NCBI RefSeq assembly: GCF_008831285.2
Contig: NC_045138.2
Span: 17,083,934 to 17,147,933 of the forward strand
Length of the DNA: 64,000 nt
Reading direction: 5' to 3'
Source of the DNA: Nymphaea colorata
Taxonomy: Eukaryota; Streptophyta; Magnoliopsida; Nymphaeales; Nymphaeaceae
Positions within the stretch are counted from its first letter, which is position 1; each line of letters begins with the position of its first letter. A model generated the notes under the pieces. It was not told where the DNA came from. It saw only the letters and a program-made list of their open reading frames with translations, and searched no databases. This document shows, piece after piece, positions 37,103-48,840 of the stretch. The position numbers were made by a program, and so were the translations under genes.

Positions 37103-37351
37103 TCAAAAGATTTTCATATATAACACATCAACAACAGAAATATTTCCAATACAACGTAATTTGATTTCCTGCAGCATTACTTTGTGAAATGATTCACCTC
37201 CAACTCTGATGTTGATAACATAGGTAGAGTCATCGATTCTCCTACTCCCTACATCCAACTTTCTAAACCCTTGCTTTTTCTGCTCCATCAATGGGAGGAA
37301 CCAAGCTCCAGTAGAGCCAAATTTATAAACATCGAGGGGTACCGTTCCCAC
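37103..37351 (-). other. Open frame in duplication copy 1, disrupted in copy 2
   Basis: A frame of 82 codons without an ATG start contains PLDVYKFGSTGAWFLPLMEQ and later INIRVGGESFHK. The matching place in copy 2 (about 42330-42560) keeps most of the residues but has an in-frame TGA where copy 1 has GFRK. The conserved reading suggests a decayed exon of an unknown gene within the duplicated unit; I cannot name the family. Confidence 0.25.
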
Positions 37352-38110
37352 ACAAAAAAAGCAGGTTGACAGAAAAAATGTTGAACTTATTTAGACTTTT
37401 GACTAGTTTTAGTCGGTTTTCTTTCTATCATTTACCTCGAGTGAATGTTCTGTTAAGTTTAGACAACGCCGAAATTCAACATTGGAACATTGTGTGGCCG
37501 GATAATTTTCAAGCTCAGTTGGACATTTTTTCTCCCGTTTCTTATTCTGCCTGTTTACTGATCAGAAACCGACCAACTGCGGAGAAACGAAAGAAGAAAC
37601 TAACCAACTGAGCTTGAAGCCTCCCACGGGCCATCCCTTCCTCTTTCGGCGACATCTTTGTGGTCGTTCCTACAAGAATTTCAACATTGATAAGCCTACA
37701 TAAAAATGAGGATGATCTATTCTTTTGTACCCATAATTGAAGGTGAAGATCAGAGCGTTTATATACATCATACACAATGTAGTCTACATTTTAAAATGTT
37801 TTAAATTTTTTTCTTATTTTTCAATTATTTTTTAATTTAGCAGATTTTCGTAATTGCAAAAGGTAAAATGAGAACCCAAATAACGGATTTTGACTTTAAG
37901 ATCCTTATTTGTTGAACCATGAATTTAAGATCTACCTTTTGCCACATCAATCACTAAGAGCACATGTATGTTCTACGTCAAACCCATGAATCTAAAACCT
38001 AAAGCAAAAAAATTACTCTTCTAGTTTATGGAACGCTTGTGTCATGACATTTTCATTTTGCCTTTACTTGTTTCCTTTTGTTTGGTAGGGAAGCTCTTTG
38101 GTCTTTCCAA

Positions 38111-38984
38111 GTACGGCTGCACAAGGAGCCCAACGACTTCAGGCTTGACTCAAGGTCGCTCATAAAAACTAGGCTTGAGCTCCACTAATTTATAAAAAGA
38201 AAAAAGGTCAAACTCGAGATTAAATTTATGTTTGAAATGTTAAACAAGTTGACTTTGATTGTAGAACTCAACTTGTTTAAACTCCCGCTCGATTGCATAA
38301 ATGCATCATGAATAAGTGATTTTATGTTACTAAGTTTTTCTTTATAGGATATTTGGATGTAGAATATGTGCATTCTTTCTTTGGATTTTATGTTACATAG
38401 TTGCTTATAGTTGAATTAGTTCAAAAAAAAAAAAGAGGTAAGAGAGTGAAGCCAGAGCTCAATGATTTATCATCGAGACGAGCTCAACCTCGAGTTTTTT
38501 GAGTCCCATTTTGAAACACCCAAAGACTCAGTTTGTGCTTGGGCTAGAACACTAAACGATCATTGTTCCTTGTAGCAAGCTCGAGCTCGACTCAGTTACA
38601 CAAAATCAAGCTCGAACTCAACTCTTTTAACCCATAACAAGCTCGACTCGACTACACAAAATCAAGCTTGAACTTGACTTGTTTAACTCATTTAACTTGT
38701 TTTGGCATTAACTCGTGTAAGTGTTTAACTCATGTAGCTTGTGAAAATTTGCTTTTATCCTCCAAGTTAAAACCGGTGAATCAATTTTGCCAATATTATA
38801 TAAAGTACCGGTTTGCAAGTAGAGTTGAGCATAAACAAGTCGACCTCTTGAAACTCTAACTCAACTCGTTTATCGTTTCGAGTAACTTTGTAAGCTCGAA
38901 TATAAACGAGTCGAGTATGAGCCGAGTTTTTTCGATCAAGTTCGAGTCGAACACGAGTTGACACAGCTCGTTGTGCAGCCCGAC
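38111..38984. mobile_element. GAGCTCGAG-rich inverted-terminal element, copy 1
   Basis: The left end GTACGGCTGCACAAGGAGC is mirrored by the reverse complement of the right end, GTCGGGCTGCACAACGAGC. The interior is dominated by CTCGAGCTC and ACTCGACTC words. The style matches the hAT element at 26.9 kb, but the termini differ, so it is another family. No target duplication was found. Confidence 0.5.
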
Positions 38985-40006
38985 AAATTAATTGCAGATA
39001 TGGGTTTCCAATTGAGTCAAATTGTGACTCCACTTGACGACTTATAAGTCACCCGTCTCATTTTCCAGACCTTCAAAGCATAGGACTTTTTGACTTCAAA
39101 TTCAAATCCCCAGTTATTAAGCCAGCCAGAACCATGGAATTCTTATCTTAGAGAGACAAATGAACAATGGGAAAAATGTGACACTTTGAATTATTCAATT
39201 ATCATGTGGAACAAACACTTTGAATTGTTCAATCGTCATGTGCAAAACGCACCCACTCTCTATTCCAATGGAAATGGTTTTTTCCATATAAGATGCCTCA
39301 AGTCATGTTGGCATTTTGGAGTTCAATTTCATATTGACAGCTAATTTATTTGCCAATCAACATCTGCGTTGCTTGCTTTCGTTGAAAAGTTCAAATTTTC
39401 CAATCAAATATTTGTCTACACGCACAAGAAAATAACATCAAAATTTTTGGTGTATATAAGATTTTTGATATATGTGAAAAAGGGAGTATGAAAAGTCCAC
39501 AGATCCATGATAAAGCAGTGTATGAGGAATATGTATCGATTTGAAAACTTAACCAACATTGGGGTTTGGACAGTTCAAATTCTCCAATCAATGCTTATCC
39601 GCAGGCAGAACAAAAAGAACGTCAAAAAGTTGTGATATATATAAGATTTTTCATATAGGAGAAAAAAGGAGTACGAAAAGTCAAGAGAGCAATTATAAAC
39701 CAGTATGAAGAATATGAATCGATTTGAAAACTAAAAGATCAGAGCTTGGAGAAAACATGGCGTCCGCAAAATTCAGAAACCATGCTCTGTTAGTACCTTC
39801 AAAAATCATATGTTCTTCAAAAACAAGGAAAAACAGATGCATGAATGGAAAAGGCACAAAAAGCATCAACGTTAAAACTGAAATTTTTTTTCAAAAAATA
39901 TGAGAAACCGCTTCACTGGTGTAGAATACCTGGTCAGGCACGAGAAAGATAGAAAGGACGTACTTTGTTTGATTTATGTGATGTTATTATTTTAAATGAT
40001 AAAAAT

Positions 40007-40264
40007 TACAATTAAGCGTGTGCATCGGACCGGCGTGGCCCAAAGCCTTTGGTAGTAGCCCAAACCTGACCCACTTAGCAACTTTATATCTGCTAAATAA
40101 TCAAGTTCGTTGCCTACCGTGATTTGAAACTCTTAACATTTTATTTTTTTTAATATCTCAAAAACACACAATCGATATATCAAGTGTTTTGAAAAGAGTC
40201 ATCAGCACTCACAAAATGTTTTTAAGAAAGTCATTGTTATTGCACTAAAAGTTTGTATGCCAAC

Positions 40265-40310
<46 letters not shown>

Positions 40311-40506
40311 ATGTTGGCATAAGAGATGACTTTTAAATACATATATCGAGTTGAATCAAACCTCCAATACCCAATCTGGCCTGACAAGTTTTTTTTTATC
40401 AGACCATTCCAAATGTCAAATAGCCAGTTCCAAGCCTGGCCCGTGATGAGCCGGGTACCTTACTAACCATGGAGTACAGGAGCGTAGCCCACCCTTAAGT
40501 GTAATA
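40007..40506. mobile_element. Inverted-terminal element with TA hairpin, copy 1
   Basis: The left end ATTACAATTAAGCGTGTGCA is mirrored by the reverse complement of the right end, ATTACACTTAAGGGTGGGC. The copy-2 counterpart is at about 45763-46075 with better-kept GGGCAN(2-4)CCGGCCC ends. The interior has CCCAAAGCCTTTGG and a TA-rich hairpin. The size difference between copies (about 500 against 310 bp) lies mainly in the part after the hairpin. Confidence 0.45.
40256..40321. repeat. (TA)n flanked by an 11-bp inverted repeat
   Basis: TATGCCAACAT (40256-40266) and ATGTTGGCATA (40311-40321) are exact reverse complements and bracket about 20 TA units. The whole 66 bases can fold into one long hairpin. 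Confidence 0.85.
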
Positions 40507-40549
40507 TTTTAATTAACAGGTATGCAAACGAAGAGCCCGACAAAAGGGG

Positions 40550-40712
40550 AATGGTAAAAGTATCAAAACTTTGGGGATGCGAATTTCACGTAAGCAAAAG
40601 CAAAAAAATATAAATGAAGTCAAAACTGGTTTTCTTCTGTGATGCGAAATATGTGTAGTTAGATTTGAACCCATGACCAGCTGCCTGCTCATTATGTTAT
40701 TCATGGAATTTC
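40550..40712 (-). mobile_element. SINE-like element, partial second copy
   Basis: Shares AACTTTGGGGATGCGAATTT and the region around TTTGAACCCATGACCAGCTG with 33606-33830. It lacks about 60 internal bases and part of the A-box region. Confidence 0.4.
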
Positions 40713-41157
40713 ATAAATGCTTGGTTTTGCTCTCAAATCTTCTCTAAAAAGAAGATGTTGCAAACAATCAATATTTAGGTGGAATCCAAATATAACTACT
40801 TAACCCTTTGTTTCATGATCTTTCTTGTATTTACAGATTGTTATTGAATATATGGTGAATGAATCAAATTAAGGAATGATAGGTAACACTGACAAAGAAT
40901 ATTAAACACCAAGGAAATAGCAAATGAATGATCGAAATAATGATCTTAACCCATTTCACATCTTCAATACATGGGTTTGGGTTAGAGGAACTCCTTTAAC
41001 TGAATTTGCATCCATTCCAAAAACTTTTACTTGATTCTTCATTCAAGTCAGACCACATGAGATAATGGCTAATGGCTTCCAATGATATTCATGGTATTTG
41101 AAATCATAGTTTATACGAATGCTTCTCCCAATAACAGTTTAAGCATAGAATACTGTT

Positions 41158-41795
41158 ATATAGCGGCTTTGTCCGACGCGGTCATTGCCAAACACATTCA
41201 ATTCTATAGCCAGGAATCTATCGCTCTGGTTGTTCAGAGCCAATGCAACCAAGATTTAGTACGTTAAAATTCCAGAGACAATCATGTGGATTTTTTTTTT
41301 TTTTTTGCTTCGTTTAGAGTTGCTATTCTAGTTAAACCCTGTTATAAATGGAAAACAATGTATTTTAATTTAAATAATATATGCAGATGAAGAGAGTCAA
41401 AGTTTTGTTCTTGGTGTGATTATCACACTCTCCCTGCCGCTGAGACGTAAAATGCTTCATTTTGTACACATTGATATAAACCGAACTGATTACTTTAACG
41501 TGTACAAAGTAAAGCAGGTTACATCTCAACGGCAGCGAGAGTGGGATGATTACAAGAAGAACGAAATTTAGACTCTCTTCATCTGCATATGTTATTTAAA
41601 TTAATGTATACTCTTTTCTATTTATAACTAGGCTTAAGCAAAATAGCAACTCTGCATGAAGCAAAAAAGAATCTACAGGATTTTTGTCGAGAAATTTATC
41701 GTCCTGAATCATGGTTGCATTGGCACTCAACAACCAGAGCTAGAGATTCCTGGCATTGGAATTGAATATGTTTGGCAATGAAGCTGCCATGGTGG
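41158..41795. mobile_element. Foldback element, copy C
   Basis: The left arm contains ATAGCGGCTTTGTCCGACGC and the right arm ends GGCAATGAAGCTGCCATGG. The palindromic core is centred near 41485 (AAAATGCTTCATTTTG against its inverted partner). The left arm is almost complete, as in copy A, while the right arm and its flank (GGGGTTCTTTGGCTCCTA) match copy B, so C combines features of both. Confidence 0.75.
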
Positions 41796-43444
41796 GGTTC
41801 TTTGGCTCCTATACAAATTTCGAAAATACTATTCGCTCTCAAAATTCTGGCTCTGCACTGGATATGTTCAGTACAGTGCTCTCATGAAAGAAGAGCTATC
41901 TGGCACTGTTATTTCCGTCAGTCTCGTGGGCATTTCTTTGTGTTTCCCCTCCGGCGCTTCAAAGCACAACTCTGATCACAGGCAAACTCATTTAAGATGG
42001 GCGGAGAGAATACTGGGAGGAGGAAGAATGTCACAACTGTTCCATACATAAATGAAGTTACAATATCCTATGATTGAGTAGGTGAAAAATGAATAGGAAC
42101 AATAAATTTATTCCGGCAAAGGACAAAATTAAACACCAAAAGAACATGGGAAAAAAAAAGTAAGAATTGACAATTCGACAATAAAATTTAGAGTGGGTCA
42201 TACTGAACGGACCAATTCAAGAATTTCCACAGGCCTGAAGAACATGGGCCTCTTTATCATTTTATGGTGGTGAACATTAATACACAATTATGGACATTCT
42301 CTTATTATTTCATTGGTTAAAATTTGTCAAAAGATTTTCATATATAACACATTAGAAATATTTTCAATACAAACTAATTTGATTTTCTGCAGCATTACTT
42401 TGTGAAATGATTCACCTCCAACTCTGATGTTGGTAACATAGGTAGAGTCATCAATCCTCCTACTCCCTACATCCTCCTTTCAACACTCTTGCTTTTTCTG
42501 CTCCATTAATGGGAGGAACCAAGCTCCAGTAGAGCCAATTTTATAAACATCGAGGGGTATCGTTCCCCCACAAAAAGTGCAGGTTGACAGAAAAAATGTT
42601 GAACTTATTTAAACTTCTGACTAGTTTTAGTTGGTTTTCTTTCTATCATTTACCTAGAGTGAATGTTCTGTTAAGTTTAGACAACGCCGGAATTTAACAT
42701 TGGAACATTGTGTGGCCGGATAATTTCAAGCTCAGTTGGGCAGTTTTCCTCTCCTTTCTTAGTCTGCCTGTTTATTGATCAAAAACCGACCAACTGCGGA
42801 GAAACGAAGGAAGAAACTAACCAACTGAGCTTGAAGCCTCCCACGGACTATCCCCTCCTCTATCGGCGACATCCTTGTCGTCGGTCCAGCCACACAATTT
42901 TTCAACGCGGAATTCCGACGTCTAAATTATGCTTCCATTAACGACCGACCGAAATTTCCGGCAACACGTTGTGCGTCCTACAAGAATTTCAACATCGATA
43001 AGCCTACATAAAAATGCGGATGATCTATTCTTTTGTACCCATAATTGCTTTTTTTGAATGACGGTGAAGATCAGAGCGTTTATATACATCATAAACCAAT
43101 GTAGTCTACATTTTGAAATGTTTTAAATTGTTTTTTTCTTATTTTTCAAATATTTTTCAATTTAGCAGATTTTTGTATTTGCAAAAGGTAAAATGAGAAC
43201 CCAAATAACGGATTTTAACTTTAAGATCCTTATTTGTTGAACCATGAATTTAAGATCTGCCTTTTGCCACATCAATCACTAAAAGCACATGTTCTGCGTC
43301 AAACACTAAAACTAAAGCAAAAACCTCAAGCAAAAAAAAAAAAGAATACTCTTCTAGTTTATGAATCGCTTGGGGGCATGGGAAGCTAATCAAATCACAA
43401 AATTTTTCCTTTTCTTTGATCAGGAGGCTCTTTGGTCTTTCCAA

Positions 43445-44420
43445 GTAGGGCTGCACAAGGCGCCCAACTACTTCAGGCTTAACTCGAACTCTTTCATAAA
43501 AACTTGGCTCCAGCTCCACTGATTTATAAAAAAAAAAGATGTCAAACTCGAAATTAAATTTATGTTTGAAATGTTAAACAAGTCGAATTTGAATGAATAA
43601 GTTATTTCATATTATTAAGTTTTTCTATATAAGACATTTGGATGTAGAATATTTTCCTTGGATTTTATGTTACATAGTTGTTTATATTTGAATTAGTTAA
43701 AAAAAAACACTAGCTAAGCGAGTCGAGCCTGAGCTCCGTGTTTTTTCATCGAGAAGAGATCAACCTCCAATTTTTTTAGCCTCATTTTCAAACACCCAAA
43801 GACTCAGTTTGTGCTTGGGCTCGATCGCTGAGCTATGCATGTACAAGAAGTAGGGCTACACACGAGTCGAGCCCAAGCTTGGCTAGCTCGAGCTCGACTC
43901 GGCTCAAAAAACTCGAGCTCAATCTCAACTCGAACTCGAGTCGAGCTCCTTGTAGCAAGCTTAAGTTTGACTAAAGTACACAAAATCAAGCCCGAACTCA
44001 ACTCGATCACCCCATAGCATGCTTGAACTCGACTTGACTACACAAAATCAAGCTCGAACTTGATTCATTTAACCCATTTAACTTGTTACGGCGTTAAATC
44101 CTGTAACCATTAAATTGTTTAACTGGTATAAGTGTTTAACTCGTGTAACTTATGAAAATTTTTGTTTTTATCTTAAAAGTTAAAACCGGTAAACTGGTTT
44201 TGGTAATATTATATAGAATACTAATTTGCGAAGTCGAGTTGAGTTTAAATGAGTCGAGTTCCTGAAACTCGAACTCGATTCATTTATTGTTTCGAGTATG
44301 TTTGTAAGCTCAAACTCAACTGGACCTGTTTATAACAGAGTCGAGCGCGAGCTTAGTTTTTTAGAGAGAGTTAGAGTATAGCTTAGTTGGGTTGCCTCAT
44401 TATGCAGTGTGCTATTAATA
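43445..44420. mobile_element. GAGCTCGAG-rich inverted-terminal element, copy 2
   Basis: Counterpart of 38111-38984. The left end GTAGGGCTGCACAAGGCGCC is well kept, while the right end is degraded (TTATGCAGTGTGC). Near 43850-43950 a further GTAGGGCTACACACGAGTCG block rich in CTCGAGCTCGACTCG looks like a second related insertion. Confidence 0.45.
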
Positions 44421-45000
44421 ACACAAATTAATTGCAGATATGGGTTTCCAATTGATGACTCAATTGCGATTCCACCTGGCGACGTATACGTCACCCGTCT
44501 CAAAAAACAAGACCGGACCTTCAAAGCGTAGGACTTTTGACTTCAAATTCAAATTCCCCAGTTATTAAGCCAGCCAGAACCATGGAATTCTTATCTTAGA
44601 GAGACAAATGAACAAATGTGACACTTTGAATTATTCAATTATCATGTGGAACAAACACTTTGAATTGTTCAATCGTCATGTGCAAAACGCACCCACTCTC
44701 TATTCCAATGGAAATGGTTTTTTCCATATAAGATGCCTCAAGTCATGTTGGCATTTTGGAGTTCAATTTCATATGGACAACTAATTTATTTGCCAATCAA
44801 CATCTGCGTTGCTTGCTTTCGTTGGAAAGTTCAAATTTTCCAATCGAATATTTGTCTACACGCACAAGAAAATACCATCAAAATTTTTGGTGTATATAAG
44901 TTTTTTGATATATGAGAAAAATGGAGTATGAAAAGTCGAATGATCCATGATAAAGCAGTATATGAGGAATATGAATCGATTTGAAAACTGAAACCAACAT

Positions 45001-45125
45001 CGGTGCACCGTTGCTATCGCTGACACCGACGCAGTTCAGGACCCCGAAGGTAGGGAGAATGAGGGGGCCTTCGGGTCTTTTTTGAGCGGTAGGATTAATA
45101 CCTCTCGCTCACTCAAAAATTCTCG
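45001..45125. repeat. Short dispersed repeat, copy 2
   Basis: Related to 28741-28857: TGCACCGTTG, TATCGCTGACACCGACGCA, GAGGGGGCCTTCGGG and CTCGCTCACTCAAAAATTC. It is absent from the same place in duplication copy 1, where CCAACATTGGGG continues directly, so it appears as a clean insertion. Confidence 0.65.
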
Positions 45126-45762
45126 GAACGCCAAAAAGTTGTTGTATAGATAAGATTTTTTTTTATATAGGAGAAAAAAAAGAGTACGAAAAGTCAAGAG
45201 AGCAATTATAAGGCAGTATGAGGAATATGAATCGATTTGAAAACTAAAAGATCAGTGCTTGGAGAAAACATGGTGTCTGCAAAATTCAAAAACCATGATG
45301 CTCTGTTAGTACCTCAAAAATCATCTCTTCTTCAAAAACAAGGAGCAATCCATGCACCTGTGTGACACAAGCACTCGTGTCACTTTGCCTTCTAATTAAT
45401 TTCAACGCCGACATCAAGATCCGATATTCTCGTTTTTTATATTTGTAGCGGCGGAGCCTTGAAAAAAACCGGTGGCTGATGAGCGCCAGTATCTAAATAA
45501 ATAAATAAATAAATGGCTAAACAAACAAACGGCGGTGTTGTAATAAGAAATTTGTGTGGGCCTATTTATGCAATTGCCCACACAGCCAACATGGCCTCAC
45601 TAGCCATTATTTGCATCAAAAAAAAATTATTTGTTTTTAAATCAAAGGAAAAACAGATGCTTGAATGGTAAGAACACAAAAAGCATCAACTTTAAAACAG
45701 AAAATTGTATGTTACCTTGTTTGATTTATGTCAGTGTTATGTTATTATTTTAAATAATAAAA

Positions 45763-46075
45763 ATCACAATTAAGCTTGGGCATCGAACCGGCCCGGCCTA
45801 ACGCTTGACAAAGTTGGTTCAGATTGCCCCAAAGCCTTTGGCGGGAGCACAAACCTAGCCCGCTTAGTTATGGGGCTAGATTCGACCATCAACTTTATAC
45901 CTATCAAGTATTCGATTCGATGCTTACCGTTATTAGAAACACTTAACATTTTATTTCTTAATATCTCAAAAACACACATCGATATATCAAGTGTTATGAA
46001 GAGAGTCATTAATAATAGCACACGAAAAGTTTTTAAAGAAGTCATATGGGCCGGTTGCCCACCCTTAATTATTAA
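45763..46075. mobile_element. Inverted-terminal element, copy 2
   Basis: Left AATTAAGCTTGGGCATCGAA then CCGGCCC; reverse complement of right AATTAAGGGTGGGCAACC then GGCCC. Counterpart of 40007-40506. The GGTGGGCAAC-type terminus also occurs near 1686. Confidence 0.5.
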
Positions 46076-48840
46076 ATTAAGATTTTTTGGGGGGAATGTT
46101 TAAGCTTTGGGGTGTAAGCAAAAAACTGAATACTTTTGTGTTTGATCTGAATTATCCGGGAACAGAAGCCGTTTGTGTATCAAATAGGAGTCTGGGACGC
46201 AGTGTGCATGTAAAAATTGGGGTAGAACAGATGACAGGCTGACGGTGGATCTGCCGCTGCTAAATCAGAAAAACGGACTGGATGAGAATCGAGATCCCAC
46301 TCGGTTGGACCCGAACCGTATCCGATGTATGCAGATGGTAGATGCATGCCCGGATGGTGAAGATGACCATCTCTCATCATCACATGCATCGAGGTGGCGT
46401 GTCCAGAAGAGGGAACCAACCGCAAAAAGTGGGGCGGCAGATCTCTCTCTCTCTCTACGCACGTGACGACATCGTCCGCCTCATCCCCGAAAGCGACGGT
46501 CCCTTCCGCCGCTGGGGCACGTGTCGAGAGGACGTGCAGGAGAAGAGGAGGACCCAGGCGTAGGCGAGGAACGCGCGGGCCCAGCGGGGTGAAGTAGTCA
46601 AAGAAACTAAGGGGGGGCAGGTGCGGGGCCCGGCGCCTGACCGGGACGTGAACTTTGGCGGCAACTTCCACAAATCCCCCTTCCGCCCGCCACCGCCGCG
46701 GATCCGACGGCTGCCGTCCGCCTCCCGCCGCGATCGTCCGGCCGAAAAGGACGCGCTCCCTCAACTTTTTTTCCTGCCCCGCCACATGTGCCGGCTCTGC
46801 CGCCGCGGGGCCCACGCCGGCCGCTGTTTATTCGCTTTCAAAGTCCGTATACGGCGCTGTGGGCGGCAGTGCCTCCCTCCCCCTCTTTAACTCTCCCGTC
46901 TCTTTCCCTCTGTCCTGCCCTCCCGGTCGTGGACGCCCGTGGCCCTCTCCGGCCGCTACGCCTCCTTTCTCGCCACGATTCGGTCCGACTACAACCGGGT
47001 GACGTAGATTGGAGACTGGACTTTGAGACTTCTTGGTTGAACGAGGTCGCCGGTTCGACGCAGTCGGTACACGAAGCCCGAGTGTGATCAACGGTAGGAA
47101 GAGTTTGTAAGGTGCGGCAACCTGATTTACCACTTCATAGTAGTTCGAGTCTTTAGCAGCAGTTCTGGTTTTCTGAACCCTAGTCCACTCGTATGGCGAC
47201 AAATTAACGTATTATTCTTCATACTATGACAAATCAATGTATTATTCCTTCATATAATTTCCTAAAATCTTTGATATTGATTGAAATATTATACAGTTAT
47301 ATCGTTTTGGATCGGAACGCATTTAAGATCAGGGATTGAAGAAGAAGGAAAATTTGAGCAATCGGGGCAGCAACGGGTGGGACCGATCGATCCCGACTCG
47401 GACGGAGCTTATCGGAGAAAGTCGGGACGCGTGGACACCCACCCACGACCGAGTCAAAGCTGACCAGACCGCGTCCGGGCGGTACGGGAGGTCGGCAGCA
47501 AAGACTTGCCCGGGAAGGACAGGACGGTCACTTCGTCAGTTCCCCGCCCAAAAAAAGGGGCCGCACTCGGGGAGACACCACGGTAATTCGAGAAAACGGA
47601 CAGGGGCATAAGAGGGACCACGAATAACCTCTCCGCCTTTTCCTCGACAACGCCGTCTACGACGGGGACGCAATAAAAGAACCACGTCTTTTTCCTTTTT
47701 ACCTTTTTGCCCTTTCCCTTTGTTTTCTCGCGTGCGTTTTCCTTTTGTCTTTGCTTTTTTTTCTTCATCGCAAGCAAAGGGAACACACCGCTTCCTCTCA
47801 AACGATAATTTTGCTTTTATGTTTTCGGCGTGTGGTCCTCCGCCGGATGTTTTTCAATTTAAATAATTTAATCGAACCTGTTTTATTCGCATTAGAAAGG
47901 AGCCGATATTTTCTCGAGAATTTTCAACCAGAAATTTTTGAGGCGGCAGCCGGCGAGCGTGGTCCCTTGCAATGATTTTCCTCTTTGTTAATTACAAGAA
48001 ATGCGGTGGTGGTGGTACACTCGCTCGGTCTCGCTTAATTAGGTTCTTCCACTTTCGGGCCTGACCGGAGATTGTCTCTCTAATAATTTTGAGCTGCTTT
48101 ATTGCTTGATTAGTGTGAGATTTTGCTTTTCAAGTCAAACCGATCAAGAAGATGCGTTTGATTTTTTCTTCCCCATCAACTTTTTAATGCAATCATCGCC
48201 TGAAAATCACGTAGAAAAATATGAACACACTAAAAAAGCTTCACATGTGATGAACGCGATCAACGAATCTGAGCGACCCAACCATTGAACGGAAAAGACT
48301 GGCCGGTACGTGGACGACGTGCGGGTCATACTCTGAGAGAGAGATGAACCACACACACACGCCGACCGAAGAGTTCTCGAGCAGACTCTGCAACGAATGA
48401 CGAGATCTTTTGCTCCTTTCCTTTCCGGAAAGATCTGAAGACAACAGTGCTCTCTTCTCGGAAACCCCGATCTCGATGTTAACCCCCACAGAGAGAGACG
48501 GAGGAGGGAAACTGCGTGCCACGGGGTTGTACTATTAGGAGAGAGCGAGAGATACCAATTCGTTAATGGCGGACGAAACCAAAGCAGGAGAGGCAGCAGC
48601 CGCCCGGACGTGAACGAACTTTTCGCGTTTTTACGAGAGAGCAGAAGGAAGTGAAAAAACTGTCCATGGTTCCTTGATAATTACGCCCTTTAAAAATATA
48701 TTTACACCACCGAGCGCAACGCAGGAAAAAAAATTACAGAAAAAGGAAAAACCTCTAAGGGTGAAGAACAAAGGCAGAACGAAACAACCGGTGAAAGGGA
48801 AAAAGGAAAAGGCAAAAAAGAAAGGGAGGAAGACGATCTC
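46076..48840. other. GC-rich island downstream of the ERF gene, no gene recognised
   Basis: From about 46180 to 47560 the DNA is rich in CpG and in CCGCC/GCGGC words. Long overlapping frames occur on both strands, as expected in GC-rich DNA. The longest (46180-46815, minus) starts at GTG and is low-complexity. From 47.6 to 48.5 kb it turns mixed, with T-rich runs. It may be a promoter or an untranslated transcript; nothing decisive is visible. Confidence 0.4.

Larger units (their letters stand above)
33606..40240. repeat. Large mosaic tandem duplication, copy 1
   Basis: Blocks here reappear in the same orientation in 40550-46040. The pairs are 33606-34000 with 40551-40888, 35447-35623 with 40889-41063, about 34245-34300 with about 41073-41130, and 36560-40240 with 41795-46030. 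Foldback elements A and B correspond to C. Read by eye, long stretches (for example 39090-39460 against 44545-44910) are nearly identical, while others differ by substitutions and small gaps. Copy 1 carries one extra foldback copy and a different block order, so it was rearranged after or during duplication. No intact gene is present in either copy. The plus-strand sequence near 35870-35990 (TAGTAGCTTAGCACG, then ATTCAAATCC) looks like another degenerate tRNA-type SINE head. Confidence 0.85.
40550..46040. repeat. Large mosaic tandem duplication, copy 2
   Basis: Counterpart of 33606-40240. Relative to copy 1 it has three extra segments: about 42884-42971, about 45001-45125 (the short dispersed repeat) and about 45344-45648 (a roughly 305-bp insertion with AAGG at both borders and AAATAAATAAATAAATGG inside). 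It has one foldback copy where copy 1 has two. No intact gene is present. Confidence 0.85.

Noticed and set aside
46180..46815. Minus-strand frame of 211 codons
   Set aside because: It starts at GTG in a GC-rich island where stop codons are rare, and competing frames overlap on both strands.
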